64,000 nt of DNA from Silene conica (lineage: Eukaryota; Streptophyta; Magnoliopsida; Caryophyllales; Caryophyllaceae): the NCBI GenBank assembly GCA_029255685.2, contig CM055315.2, positions 45,613,705-45,677,704 of the forward strand. The letters run 5' to 3'. This document shows positions 32,473-45,100 of this stretch, in pieces. The stretch's first letter is position 1. Each line of letters begins with the position of its first letter. A model generated the notes under the pieces. The model was not told the DNA's origin. It was given only the letters and a program-made list of their open reading frames with translations, and ran no database searches. The translations under genes were made by a program, and so were the position numbers.

Positions 32473-32622
32473 CATTTCGTATTTTGGGAACTCATGTTCA
32501 ACTAGAAAAATGATCTTTTGAGCAATGTAATAGATTGAAAAATTTCGTTTCATTTCGTATTTTGAAAACTCTTGTTTAACTTGAAAAATGATCTTTTGAG
32601 CAATGTAATAGATTGAAAAATC
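32473..32622 (+). repeat. 78-bp tandem duplication in the element 3' region
   Basis: CATTTCGTATTTTG ... TGATCTTTTGAGCAATGTAA occurs twice with a 78-bp period, just after the Myb-like stop codon. It may be a partial array of transposase sites or simple slippage. Confidence 0.8.
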
Positions 32623-32827
32623 TAATATTGTTGGGATTGATTAGTGAGATAGGTTGAAATTTTACTCTTATACCAAACTTAAGGAATTGTTAAGGGGGTA
32701 ATTATTCCCAAAAAATGCCAAACCATAGGTCAGAGAAAAATCTCAGCCATAATAAATTTAATGGGTAATTATCACCCCCATACAAATCTTCCCCTCAATT
32801 ATTAAGGGTGTACCAGGCAGGCCCTTA

Positions 32828-33129
32828 ATTTAATTGAATTTAATTGGTGGAGATGGTTTTAGTAGGAGGAGGGGCGGCATTGCGGCAAGCAATTGAGCCG
32901 AGAACGCATTTGGCGCTGATAAACTAACCCCCTGAAATGTCAAAAATAATTAAAAATTAAAAATAAAAAAAAAACCCAAAGTTGCTCACGTTCTCTCTCT
33001 CCTCTTTCCTTTCCCCCCTTTCCCCCCATCCGAGCTTCGGACGTGAGCATTTGACACAAATCCTCCATAATTATCCCCCCGCAATCCTTGAACCTCTTTT
33101 GAATCTTCCCTGTGCTTGACACTTCCAAA
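32828..33129 (+). promoter_or_regulatory. FGT1 proximal promoter and 5' UTR
   Basis: About 300 bp lie between the Harbinger target duplication and the FGT1 ATG. They include an A/T-rich stretch (32938-32975) and a CT-rich tract (CTCTCTCTCCTCTTTCC, 32990-33027) typical of plant core promoters or leaders. No clear TATA box position is claimed. Most upstream control sequence must lie within or beyond the transposon. Confidence 0.5.
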
Positions 33130-36100
33130 ATGTCCCTCTCAACTCAAAACCCTCAATCAAACGGCGCCGGCGCCGGCGCCCCAGCCGCAGCAGTTGGTTG
33201 TCAAGTGAGGTGCGCCGGTTGTCGTCTAATCTTAACTGTTGCATCTGGTGTTGCTGAGTTTGTCTGTCCCAAATGCCGCCTTCCTCAAATGCTTCCTCCT
33301 GAACTACTCAACAATTTCCGTCCTATTCCTATTCCCATGCCCATTCCTCCTCCGCCTCTTCCTCCTTCTTCTGTTAACCCTAACCCTATTTTGACCACCA
33401 CCACCCCTCCTCCCCCTCCCCTTCCTCTTCTTCTTCCGCCTCCGCCAACTCCTCCTCCTCCTCCTCCTCCGCACCAGCACCAGCAGCAGGTTCAAGCTCA
33501 GGGGATCGATCCCACCAAGATGCAGCTCCCTTGTGCTAATTGTAAAGCTATACTCAATGTTCCCCACGGTCTTGCTAGGTTTAAGTGTCCTCAGTGTGCT
33601 ATTGATCTTGCTGTTGACGTTTCTAAGATTAATCAGCTCATCCCTCCTCCTCCTCCTCTTGAAGAAGTCAATGAGGTTCCTTCGCCACTCCCTCTTAAAC
33701 TTTCCTGCTTTCTCTACCTCTATTTTAACTTCTACACTTATTTTCTTTACGCTTTCCAAATCTCCTGCTTATATGCATTTCTTTACAAAATTAATTTCAA
33801 TGTCTTTGGTAGCTGGAACATGGAAATGTAAGGGGAACTGCAATTTGAATTTGCATGCCTCATTATCTTATGGTCATGTGCAAAGATTGCGCCCAGGAAA
33901 AAAAAACATTTCATCAAAAGTTTCCAACTTACATGACTAGACTAATTCACTCGCTTAAGTCTTGAAACAAGCAAGCATTGACATAAATACAAGTTGTACA
34001 ACAATACAGAAACTACCGAGTACTACATTTGTGTAGGGATCGCCTACATAAACCGTCGTAAGTAGAAGTCAAGATAGGTCATAATGTTTGCACTTCCTCC
34101 AAAAGTTGCACATAAGGTTTTCAGGTAGATACCTAAACACTCTAACTTGTCCACGCTAAAGCCTTATGTGTAATGTTGGTAGACATTTAACATGACAAGC
34201 TTCCCTAGGAAGGGATCATATCATTATGTCGATTTTAGAAATTTACAATGTAAGAGCCTACATTATCTTGTTCATCCTTTTGGTAGCATAAGAATTTGGT
34301 CTATTTTTTTTTTCAGGTAGCTATCGAAGTTGAGCAAGAGGAAGGTGAAGGTGGAACGGCAGGAGAAACATTTACCGATTATGTGAGTGTTAGCTTGGTG
34401 GTCTTTATTTTCTTTTTGTTTATGAATGTGTATATATTGTTTTAAGCAATGTGTAGTGTGTTTTCCGAGCTTTTATTGGTGTCTTTGTTATATTGATCTT
34501 AAATTTAACATGACCATTATGCAGCGCCCTCCTAAATTATCTATAGGGCCTCCTCATCCTGACCCGATTGTGGAGACATCATCCTTGTCTGCCGTGCAGC
34601 CACCTGAACCAACATATGATTTGGAGATAAGAGACGAAATTGAGCAAACGGAGGCATTATCTTGCTTGCAGATTGAAACATTAATCTACGCTTCTCAGGT
34701 TGCGCTTACAGTCAGATTTTATTTCCAGCTTATATGAGATGCTCATTTGCTGATTGGATAACTTTCGGACCTTACAGAGACATCTGCAGCATCTTCCAAA
34801 TGGTCACAGGGCAGGGTTTTTTGTTGGAGATGGTGCAGGAGTTGGGAAAGGTCGTACTATCGCAGGCTTAATATGGGAGAATTGGCAACATGGAAGGAGG
34901 AAAGCATTGTATGTTTCGGAGTAATTTATATGATTGTTTGAAAGTTGGATTGTCGTTATAGGGCCCTTTCATAGGTGGGGTGGTATTATGGTACCAAGAG
35001 TCTTGTGCTGTGTGCATCACAATGCTTCATGGATTGGTTTATATTTTGAAAACACAACTCTCAAATTCTGCTTCTGTCATAGTTGTTCTCTTTTTAATCG
35101 ACCTTGTGTAGGTGGATATCTATTGGTTCAGACTTGAAGTTTGATGCGCGAAGAGACCTGGATGATGTAGGTGCTGCATCTGTACAAGGTAAAATGCTAA
35201 TATATTGCTTGGTTGTTGTGTCCTTATTTTAAACATTTTATTTTTAAATTTGTTTAATGGAGACCTACAAATGAATTATATAGTAAAAAAAATGACATTT
35301 AAATGCACTGCATAATTAGATAGCAGTCACTTTACCTCAATCATTTCTGTTTTCACTTTATAAATTAGGTAGCAGTCACTTCACCGCAAATCAAGATTGT
35401 TGGACTAGGATATGAACAAGTGCGTCCAGATTTCCTCATATTTGAACTTGAATCGTATCAACACTCTTAGGGCTGTTTTAGTAAAATAACATTATCATCT
35501 ATCCCTTGAGAAATGATGATATTGTTTTCGGCTTCATAAATTAAATACTTTTTTATTTTTTTGCTCAAAGGCAAGCTTATCTCAATGTCTAAGAATTAGC
35601 CACGTCACATAACTGACGGTCACTTCCATTTCGAAATGGATGTTTTCTTATATCCGTTAATCAATATCCTCCGTGTTACTCTTTCATGTACATGTTTTAT
35701 TCAATCATGTACATATTTTATACCTCTGTCCCTCTCATTTTTCTCAATCATGTACATGTTTTTCTCCCTTCTCTCCTCCCCTTAACTTTTCAACATCTCT
35801 CCCTGGGATCGGACTCCCACCTCTATGTCCCCTCCCTTGTAGGCAAACCCAAGCAAACCCTCACCACTGCCGTGAGTATGGTCACCTTGTCTATATGCTT
35901 TTCGTACGTAAACTTGTATTATTGTATCCGATTTCTCCCATTAGTATGCCACATAGTGCAAAAGTATATGCATATATATTACTCAAAGAAGCCCCTCGAG
36001 AACTAGGATTTGACACCATCTACATTTAGGACACGAGCCAATATGGAGTCTAGCGCAATCAAGATCTGCTTATGAGGCCATGCTGAATATTTCTATACAA

Positions 36101-39100
36101 TTCGAATCCGTACAAATTTGTATGATTGTACTAATTTTAAACCCGTGTAGCACGATCCCAACCCTTTTTGCACCACGACCCCCTTCTCCACCAGAACCCT
36201 AATTGTAAAAATCCTAAGGAATTCGATTAAGAAGAACAAATATCGCAAAAGTAATCATGAAAACGGATATTACTTGTTCGATATTTCGATATGAGAATTA
36301 TAATTCATAATTAAAGAATTGGGAGTAGCTTGGTTAAGTTTTGAGAGAAAGAGAAAAAGAGAAAAAGAGATACTTGTGTTTGAGGGAAGCGTATTTTTTT
36401 TTTTGGAGTAATGTACATGATTGAGTAAAACATGTACATGAAAGAGCAATTCTGTTATTTATTTTCTTTTTTCCTTACGACTTCTTCATATGGATGTTGA
36501 AAAGTCACTCTTCCTTGGTTTTGCAGTACACGCACTGAATAAACTGCCATATGGCAAGCTTGATTCAAGATCAGTTGGGATAAAGGAGGGTGTTGTGTTT
36601 TTGACTTACAGCAGTCTTATCGCCTCTTCTGAAAAGGGGAAGTCTCGGTTGAACCAGCTTGTTCAGTGGTGTGGTGGGCGGGATTTCGATGGTCTTGTCA
36701 TATTTGATGAGGTATCAGTGTTTGTTCCTTTCTAAAGCAGCACTGGCTTGAGGAGTCTGATTTACAAAATGTTCAGTTTCTGAAAACGTTTCATGTCAAC
36801 AGTGTCACAAAGCCAAAAATTTGATACCTGAAGCGGGAGGGCAGCCTACACGAACAGGAGAAGCAGTTCTTGATCTTCAGGTGAGTTATTGATTGGTAAT
36901 TTAGTACTGCTAAAGATCAAGGTTCATAGTAAAAGTTGTCCGCTATGTCTTGTGATGAAGAATGAACAAAAATGAATAGACTCAGAAATCATCTTTATCT
37001 TATTAAAGTTGTTTCATACACAACCCGTGTATTTGCTGAGGTCTTGTTAATTATACATTACTTTGCTCACATAATTTTTTTAGTAAAAACTTATCCAAAT
37101 TCTAATAAAATAAAATCTAGTGTGAATTCATCCAAATTTTAATAGTCTTTTACCTTTAATTTCAATTAAAGAGAATGTACATATTACAACAACAAAAACA
37201 ACAAAGGCTTAGTCCCCAAGAGGGGTGTTAACGAGCCGAGCCAAGGCCGAGCTTGGCTTTGCTTGGCTTGTGTTCAAGAACCAAAACCTGAGCTTGAGGC
37301 CGAGCCGATCTCGAGCTTAACCTGATTTTGAAAAAAAATATGTGCTCGTAATCAAGCTCGCGAGCTTTAATGAGAGCTCAAGTCAACTCGAGCCTATATA
37401 TAATTGTTAGTTTTTTGATTTTTTTTTCTTCTGATATTTTCAATCTTAAGGCTCCAGGGTATATGTAAAAATATTTGGCAAATCGGTGAGACATTTGGTG
37501 TGTGATACAAAGATATAATCATGATAAATTATTTTTATAAAATATGAACAATATCTTATCGAATCACACATGTTTTAGCTGCTTGCGTGTTTTTCGAGTC
37601 AAGCCCTGACTCGTTAAGCTCTCTAAGCCCAATCGCACGAGGTGATCTTGTGTTCCTGGCTAGCTGTGTCTCGTTCATTTATCACGCCTAGTCCCAAACA
37701 GCAAAATAGGTTTTTAGAATAATACCCTCCCATAGACACTAAAGGTAGCATGGGCTTTGACAAAAGTTCTAATGAAAAGTAGAAAAGTTAAGGGTGTCAA
37801 CTAAGGAGACTTAGTTCCACTTGCAAACAATGTAAAAATATAAAGGCATAGGGTGTAAATGAAGAGGGACCAAATAAGGTAAGTGTTATCTTTGGTGTGG
37901 ATGGAAGGGAGTAGATATAAAAAAATGTTCTTTTAAGTAAAATTGTGATAAAGTAGGTAAAAATCTGGAACTCAAACTACATCTTCTTTCTCTCCACAAT
38001 GAACTCATGAAATTCATTGAAGATGTACTTATTGTTATCGATAAATGATAGTAATTCGTACTTGGCTCCAATCTGTAACGTTTTGGTAAATGCAATGTCG
38101 ATTCTTGAAAAGCGCATAATTCAATTCTTGAACTTTCAATTAACACTTTTCTTCACCTCTCTCTTATGGTTTTAATGTGTTAAAGGTGGTTTGTTGCTCT
38201 CCACGACCTCCATGATGCATAATCATTGTTATGAAACTTTTTTTTTGGATGTGATTTTATTTCTTACTGGAGTGTTGGAGTTTATATTTGCTTATGTTCC
38301 TACTTGTTGCTTCAAGCCAAGCTAATTAGAAAAATGTATGTAAATGAGTAAATTGCATAGGTAGTGACACGTTCTATCACAAGGTGAAAACGAGTCGTTT
38401 TTGCTGTTGCTCAACTTGTGCTCATGAAACAAAATTTGAGCTCAAGCTCACCTTAGCTTGAAAAAATTGAGCTCTTTACCATGCTCGTGAGCTTTAACTC
38501 GAGCTCAACTCGAACCTCTATATAATTTTTTTTTCTTCGGATATTTTTAATAACAAGATTCAAAGGTTAGATATAAAAAATTAAGTAAATTAATTAGAAC
38601 ATTTGATACGGTTATACAAAGATATAAATCATAATCATGATAAATATTTTTATAAAATAAGTTATTTTATCACATAAGTCTGAGCTACTTACGAGCTGAG
38701 CCAATTGGCTCGACTTTGACTCGTTAAGTGATTGACTCGAACCCAAGCTCGAGCACAAGCATGCACGTGCTGAGATTTATGAGCTGTCTCGTCTCGTAAT
38801 CACCCCCTAATCACAACAAACAAAATATGTCAACTAAAATAAGATAGACAATGTGAAACACTTTAATTTACTTTTGTCACCACTTTTGAGAAAACGGAAG
38901 ATATGTTAATGCTTCTAAAAAGGTGACCACTTAGTAACGAGCATGGACTTAAATGTTCTTATGAACTTACTAGCATATACCCTCTGCACTACACGATATA
39001 AATAGAAAATTACTTTTTAATCAAATAGATATATATTTTAAATTGGCAACCCATCAACTTTTCACATTTCTCATTCTTGTGTTTTGCTATGATAAAATAA

Positions 39101-42100
39101 GTTGATACTAATCAAAATAATTAAGGAATGTCATATGTGTACTCCGTATTTTAATAAATGTTACCTCTGTTTTTTATCCTCACAATGGTATGGTTTTTAT
39201 TGATTTGGAGAAGGCATATGATAGGGTACCGAGCGAAGTACTTTGGTGGGCTTTGGCGAGAAAGGGTGTGTGAAGAAAATATATTGACCTCATAAAGGAC
39301 ATGTATGAGGGGGCTAGTACAAGTGTTAGAACTAATGTTGGGAGAACGGATGAATTCCCCATTACCATTGGTGTGCATCAAGATTCGGCATTTAGTCCTT
39401 TTCTCTTTGCTATAGTTATGGATGAGTTGACAAGGGATATTCAGGACGAGATCCCTTGGTGTATGATGTTTGCGGATGATATTGTGTTGATTGATGAGAC
39501 GAAAGATGGGTGGAGAAAAAGTTGGAATAATGGAGGCATACTTTGGAGACTCGTGGGTTTAGGCTAAGTAGGAGTAAGACCGAGTATGTGAGATTTCAAT
39601 TTGCGGGGCCGAGATCGACGGAGGTGGGGAGCATTATTTTCGATGAAAATGTTGTTGAGGGGTTAGATTCCTCAAGATATCTCAGATCTATTATGCAAAA
39701 AGATGGGGAGTTAGACGGAGATGTGGCTCACAAAATTAAAGCGGGATGGTTGAAATGGGAAAGTGCTATGGGGTTTTTGTGTGATAAAGGTATGCCTAGA
39801 GATTAAAGGGGAAATTTTATCGTATGTCAATTAGGTCTGCCTTACTTTACTTTAGGGATCGGAGTGTTCGACCGTGAAACAGACAAGATGGAGAACCGAC
39901 TAAGATGGTTTGGCCATGTGAGTAGGAGAGCTGCGATCGGTTAGGAGGTTAGGAGCTTAGGAGGTTGGAGACTTGGGGCGCAGAAAAGTTTGTTTTCTAG
40001 GGGGGTAGAGGGAGACCTAAACAGACATGGAGAAGAGTGATTGAGCACGATATGAGATATATGAGGGCATGGTGATGGAGAGGGCACTATGGTGGGATAT
40101 GATACATGTGCACTTTTAGCATTTGATGTTTTTATTTAAGTTTTCTTAATTTTTTTGATCTTTTCGGACTTATTACTCCTTTTTTTCCCAAAAAATGTTT
40201 ATATTAAGTTTTACTTCGTTTTTCAAAATCATTTTAAGCTTTATTCTTGATTTAGTTTTTAGGTTTTATATATGTAATAAGTTCGATTTAAAATCTATAA
40301 AACCCCTTTGCCTTTTTTTTTGTTTCACTCCACCTCCGTTTTTCTTTTCTTTCTTTATTTTCGCTTGTTGAGATGAGAGTTCACCCATGGCGGTTCTAAA
40401 GGATGATTCATGTCAGCCGACCCCATTTGGGACTAAGGCTCTGTTGTTGTTGTTGTTGTTGTTGTTGTATTTGGAGACACCCATTACTCTTTTTAATATA
40501 TCTCAAAATCAGATATACAAATAGTGTGAAATGTATATATTAAAGCTCTTTTCATAAGAAATCTAGATTTATAGTTTTTACAATTTTGAAACTAATATGT
40601 TTTTCTGATTTCTCTCTGAAGATTATTTCGTAGGTGAGGTTTACTCTGAGATTCCTTTAGAATCTTCATCAACACTTCAGTACTTTAACACTTTTTTACA
40701 GCAAATTTCTGTTATTCGAGATTTCTGAAAATACGATATATTATTATAAATTATTACTCCATGACAATTACTGTATCTTCTCTAGTTTATCGTTTATTTT
40801 TGTTAATTGTTAGAATATATTGGACTTGAGGTCAAAAAAATTGCTCTTTTCTTAGAATATTTATCGTTACGTTGTGAAAGTATAGAGTAAGAATATGTGG
40901 AGAGCCATCTTCGTATATATATCAAACGTTATTTCTAATGCATAAGAGCCTTTTGTTAGGGACCTCAAATATTAGTCCCAATCTCTGAGGTATAGTGATT
41001 TGAGCAGAAAATTTTAGCTTTTCATATTCTCTTAGTATATAGGGATGTTAAGGATATATTTTTGGTGTACAATGAGTTCACTACACTAAACAGTGAGTGT
41101 TTTACTCCAGGAAATGAAAAATAGTGTAAACATGACATTTTCCTTTTCTTTTGAAGGGAGTTTAAGTATGTTGTCTACTTATCTCCATTTAAGTTTTGTG
41201 TCCTTAGCTGGCTAATCTCTGATTCTCTGCGACACCAAGGAGTAAATTGGTTACGACAACATGAGTCCAAATGAATTTAGTTTGTTTACTGAGGTTCATA
41301 GTTCAAGCGAACGCCTCTGTATAAATGAGAGCTTATGTGAAGTACTAAATTCTGTATAATAACAAGCAGCTTTATGCAAATTAACAGAAAGATTTACAGT
41401 AAAAAGAGAATTGTATATTTTTTGGTAGAATGGATGATTATAAGAGCGCATAGAGCAATGACAATGTGTGTTAGTGTAGTTATCAGTGATGGATCTAATA
41501 ATTATGAGCTGTTTCGTTGTAATTTTTTCAGGACAAGCTTCCTGAAGGACGTGTAGTTTACTGTTCAGCTACTGGTGCATCAGAACCACGCAATTTGGGT
41601 TACATGGTTCGCCTTGGTCTTTGGGGTGATGGCACATCTTTTTTGAATTTTCGGGATTTTCTAGGTTGGTATTAATGGACTAGTTTTTTGTAGTCATATA
41701 TGCTTGTTGTCCCCATTTTTTGTAAGAAGTTAACTGAATTTCGAATGCCCAATCCAAAACCTATTTAATAAGTAGAAATAGTGAATTTTTCTCCATGTGA
41801 TACTTCCACTCGCTAAATCAATGAATAATTCTTGGCTTGTAGGCTCATGGTTTAGATCGTGATCTCGAAACTTGGTATTGTTACCTTAAGTTCTCTTTTG
41901 GACACCAAAATGAACTTTTTTTTTCCGTAAAAATATTAAATAGTTACCGAAAAAACAACTAGGATGTTGTCATGTCATCTACAATTTATAAGCTCATTTA
42001 TATGTTTGTAGATCATTAAAGAAGTAAATAGCCTTTGTTAAAAAAATATGCAGAAGATCTATGGACTATGGGGTCTAGTCAATATTCTTATATGGTGATT

Positions 42101-45100
42101 CTTGTCTATGAAGGGCATGCTAGTCTAGACGGAAGGTTTAACCATTTAACACTTTTAACAGTTAGGTACATAGCTCAAAAAACATGTTTGGAACTTGTTA
42201 TACCCAGGATATAACACTATACTATACAGCCTATGATATGATATTTCATTTTCTTGTTCAATACAAATCATTTGGGATTAAAGGCCCTGTTTTATTGTTA
42301 TCATTATTATTTTTATTTTCTGTGAGCAGAGCTGGTGCTTTCTGTACGTCTAGTGTTGGGCACATTCTGCCTGAGATGACAATGCATTCGTGTTTCATGA
42401 GTGCTGTAAATTTTGCTTCACACTGCATGTGCTTCTTGTACTGTAGAGTCGTAGTTGGGCAAAGCAATGCTCAATGCAATTGTTATTTCCTTTAGTTCAG
42501 AAACAGCCTATTGGTGTTTTCTAACGTAGGGGTGCAGCTATTATTTGACCCCCTTTGTTGTGCTGTAATTATACGCCCACAATATAAATTTTCTCCTAAC
42601 AAGGAGAAAATTTGAACTACCGTTGGAACTCTTGGCAAGTCTGTTTTTCTATGCTAATAATTTATAGGAAGTCTTTTAAACTTATAAACTGGAAAATGTA
42701 TCTGTGATTCTGTGGCTGTGAAATCTACAAAGGCAACCTAGTTGATTTCAAATTACATGCTATTGCAGGTGCACTAGAAAAAGGTGGTGTTGGAGCTTTA
42801 GAACTTGTGGCTATGGACATGAAAGCTAGGTAGTGATTTCTGTTTTCTGTATACTTTTTAATTATTTTTGTTCTTTTGTCCTTTGAGTAATGCTAAAATT
42901 GCCAATGGGTTTGCAGGGGGATGTTTGTTTGCCGGACACTCAGTTACAAGGGAGCTGAGTTTGAAGTAGTTGAGGCGCCATTGGATTTTAAAATGACGGT
43001 ACACTATTTGATTACATCATTACAGTTTATTTACACTGACTTCCTTTGTTTCCTTTCTAAAGCATTTTTCAGTTTGAGTTTATGTGCGTGTGCGTGCGCG
43101 TGTGTGTGTGCACGAGTGCCAGTGCGTGTGCTATTGCGTGTGCCCGTGCCTATGCCTGTGTGGTCACAGTCTGGCAGTTAGCACATAGCAAGTTCTTTGA
43201 TATCACAAATATAGAATGATATATTGCTCTTACGTGGTATTTAAGACAGTTTGGCTTCTTTTAATTTATAAGATATAAATGATTTTGCTTCTTCAGCGGA
43301 TAATGGACCTGTTTGGTAAATAGCATGTTGGATACAAATGAGTCGAGTCAGGGTAAAAAGTAGATTAACCAATCAACCTTCTTATTAAGTGTTGTATAGT
43401 AAATATAACTTCTTCCTAGTCACAGTTAGGCAGTCGGTCGGCACTTAGCAAGTTCTTTGATATCGCAAATATAGAATGATATGTCGACCTTACGTGACAT
43501 GTTTTTTTTGGACATTTTGGTTTCTTTTAATTTATAAGATTGAAATGTTTTTGCTTCTTCAATCTTCAGTGGATAATGGACATGTTTGGTAAATAGAATG
43601 TTGGATACAAATTAGTAGATTTAGGGTATTACCCAATCAACCTTCTGATTAAGTTTAGTATGGTAAATACGGAGTAGTAGTTTTTGATATTAGATTGAAA
43701 TACCATATTCAACAATATTTTGGTTAAATATCATGATATCTTCTATCTACTAAACACATGTTCTTAATTCGACTAATAAAATGACCAAGTAAAACCTGCT
43801 AATTAAAGTCTACTAATCATTATCTCTTTTGACGTTTTTTTGTCTCAGACAAACTATCTAGTACTAGTTAAATCACCAAAGTAGCTTAAGAGTTAAGTCA
43901 GAAAGATCCGACGTAACCTGATATTTCTATTTGATAGAAAGTTCAAACTGACATGATGCTTATTCAACCCAGTAATGAGTTATGACTCGATGCTGGTAAA
44001 GTACTTACAGTAATTTATATGAATAGGAATCTGACTAGATCTATTTAGGTAAGCTAGTGATTCAGTATTTTTTTTCTTTTTCCCTTCCACAGTAAAGTGG
44101 AATGAATAGTGAGCAGATAAATAAACAAAGAAGTTCATTTTTTTATCTATTAGTTTCTCTTTTATGTTATCTATTCTTTGGGTCATGGTGATCTAGGTAA
44201 TTTACTTTAGTAATTTTATGATCTTTGCACTTAATTTTTGGCACAATATTTTATGTAGTAGGGAGGTGTTTGGTTTGTTAAGGGTTAATGGAACGAAATT
44301 AAGAAAGTAATACAAAGGAATAGGATACCCTTGGGGGTGAGTGAGTAGAGGAGGCTGGGGGTATGGGAAGGGTAAAAGGAATGAAAAAATGAGTTAAACA
44401 TACTTCAATAAAGGAATTGATTATTCCTCGTTCCCTTAATCTTTCCTGAGACCCTCAAACCAAAAAAAGAAAAGAGACCAAGACACTTATTTTCCTCTAT
44501 CCCTCATATAGGCATATTGCCACTACCTGCACACACCACATTACACTTCGACTTAGGGAGCAAAAGTTGGCTGTACCACTGATGATGCCATAGAGGAGGG
44601 AGCGCTGCTAGGCATGATGGATGGAAGTGATCAGAGCTTAGGAGACATGAGAAACAAAGCTTGGAAGTTCTGTTAAGAGAAGAGTAAATTAACTGCTGTC
44701 GGAGGGGCTTGTGGTGGGAGGAGTGAGAGAGATAGTTAGTGGTAGGGATGTGGCTAGTGGTCATTGTGGGTTTGGTCGCCGTCTGTCATCAGCAGAAAGT
44801 CAGCGTAGGGAAAAGAAAGGGTGGCTGGTGGTTGGAGGAGAGATGCGATGGGGTTATGGTTAGTGGAGGTTAAGGTTAGTGGATCGAGGTAGATTGGGCT
44901 ATTAGGTTATATAATGAAACAAAATAAGAAACTAAAATATATTGAGTGTGGTATCACTTTTAATTATAGGTTTGCTAACAGGGTAGTATAGCTATTTCAC
45001 CTACCAAAACTTTCCTTAATAGGCAAAAAAGAAATGGAACAAAGTTAAGCAGCGTGGGTAGAACATTTATTTACGGAGGGAGTACCTATTATGGTTGTTT

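Larger units (their letters stand above)
28242..32824 (+). mobile_element. complete PIF/Harbinger transposon
   Basis: The ends GGGCCTGCCTGG and CCAGGCAGGCCC are a perfect 12-bp inverted pair. TTA lies on each side (28239-28241 and 32825-32827), the PIF/Harbinger target. The 4583-bp element has both genes typical of an autonomous copy, a DDE transposase and a Myb/SANT-like protein, each split by introns with GT-AG ends and without stops in the joined frame. Both are on the + strand. Beyond 12 bp the ends are similar only in places. It lies directly in the FGT1 upstream region. Confidence 0.92.

Noticed and set aside
33304..33759. Arginine-rich reverse ORF opposite FGT1 exon 1
   Set aside because: It is the shadow of the proline codon-rich linker on the opposite strand.
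42184..42495. 103-residue ORF in FGT1 intron 8
   Set aside because: It sits between correctly spliced exons and shows no domain or codon pattern of a real gene.
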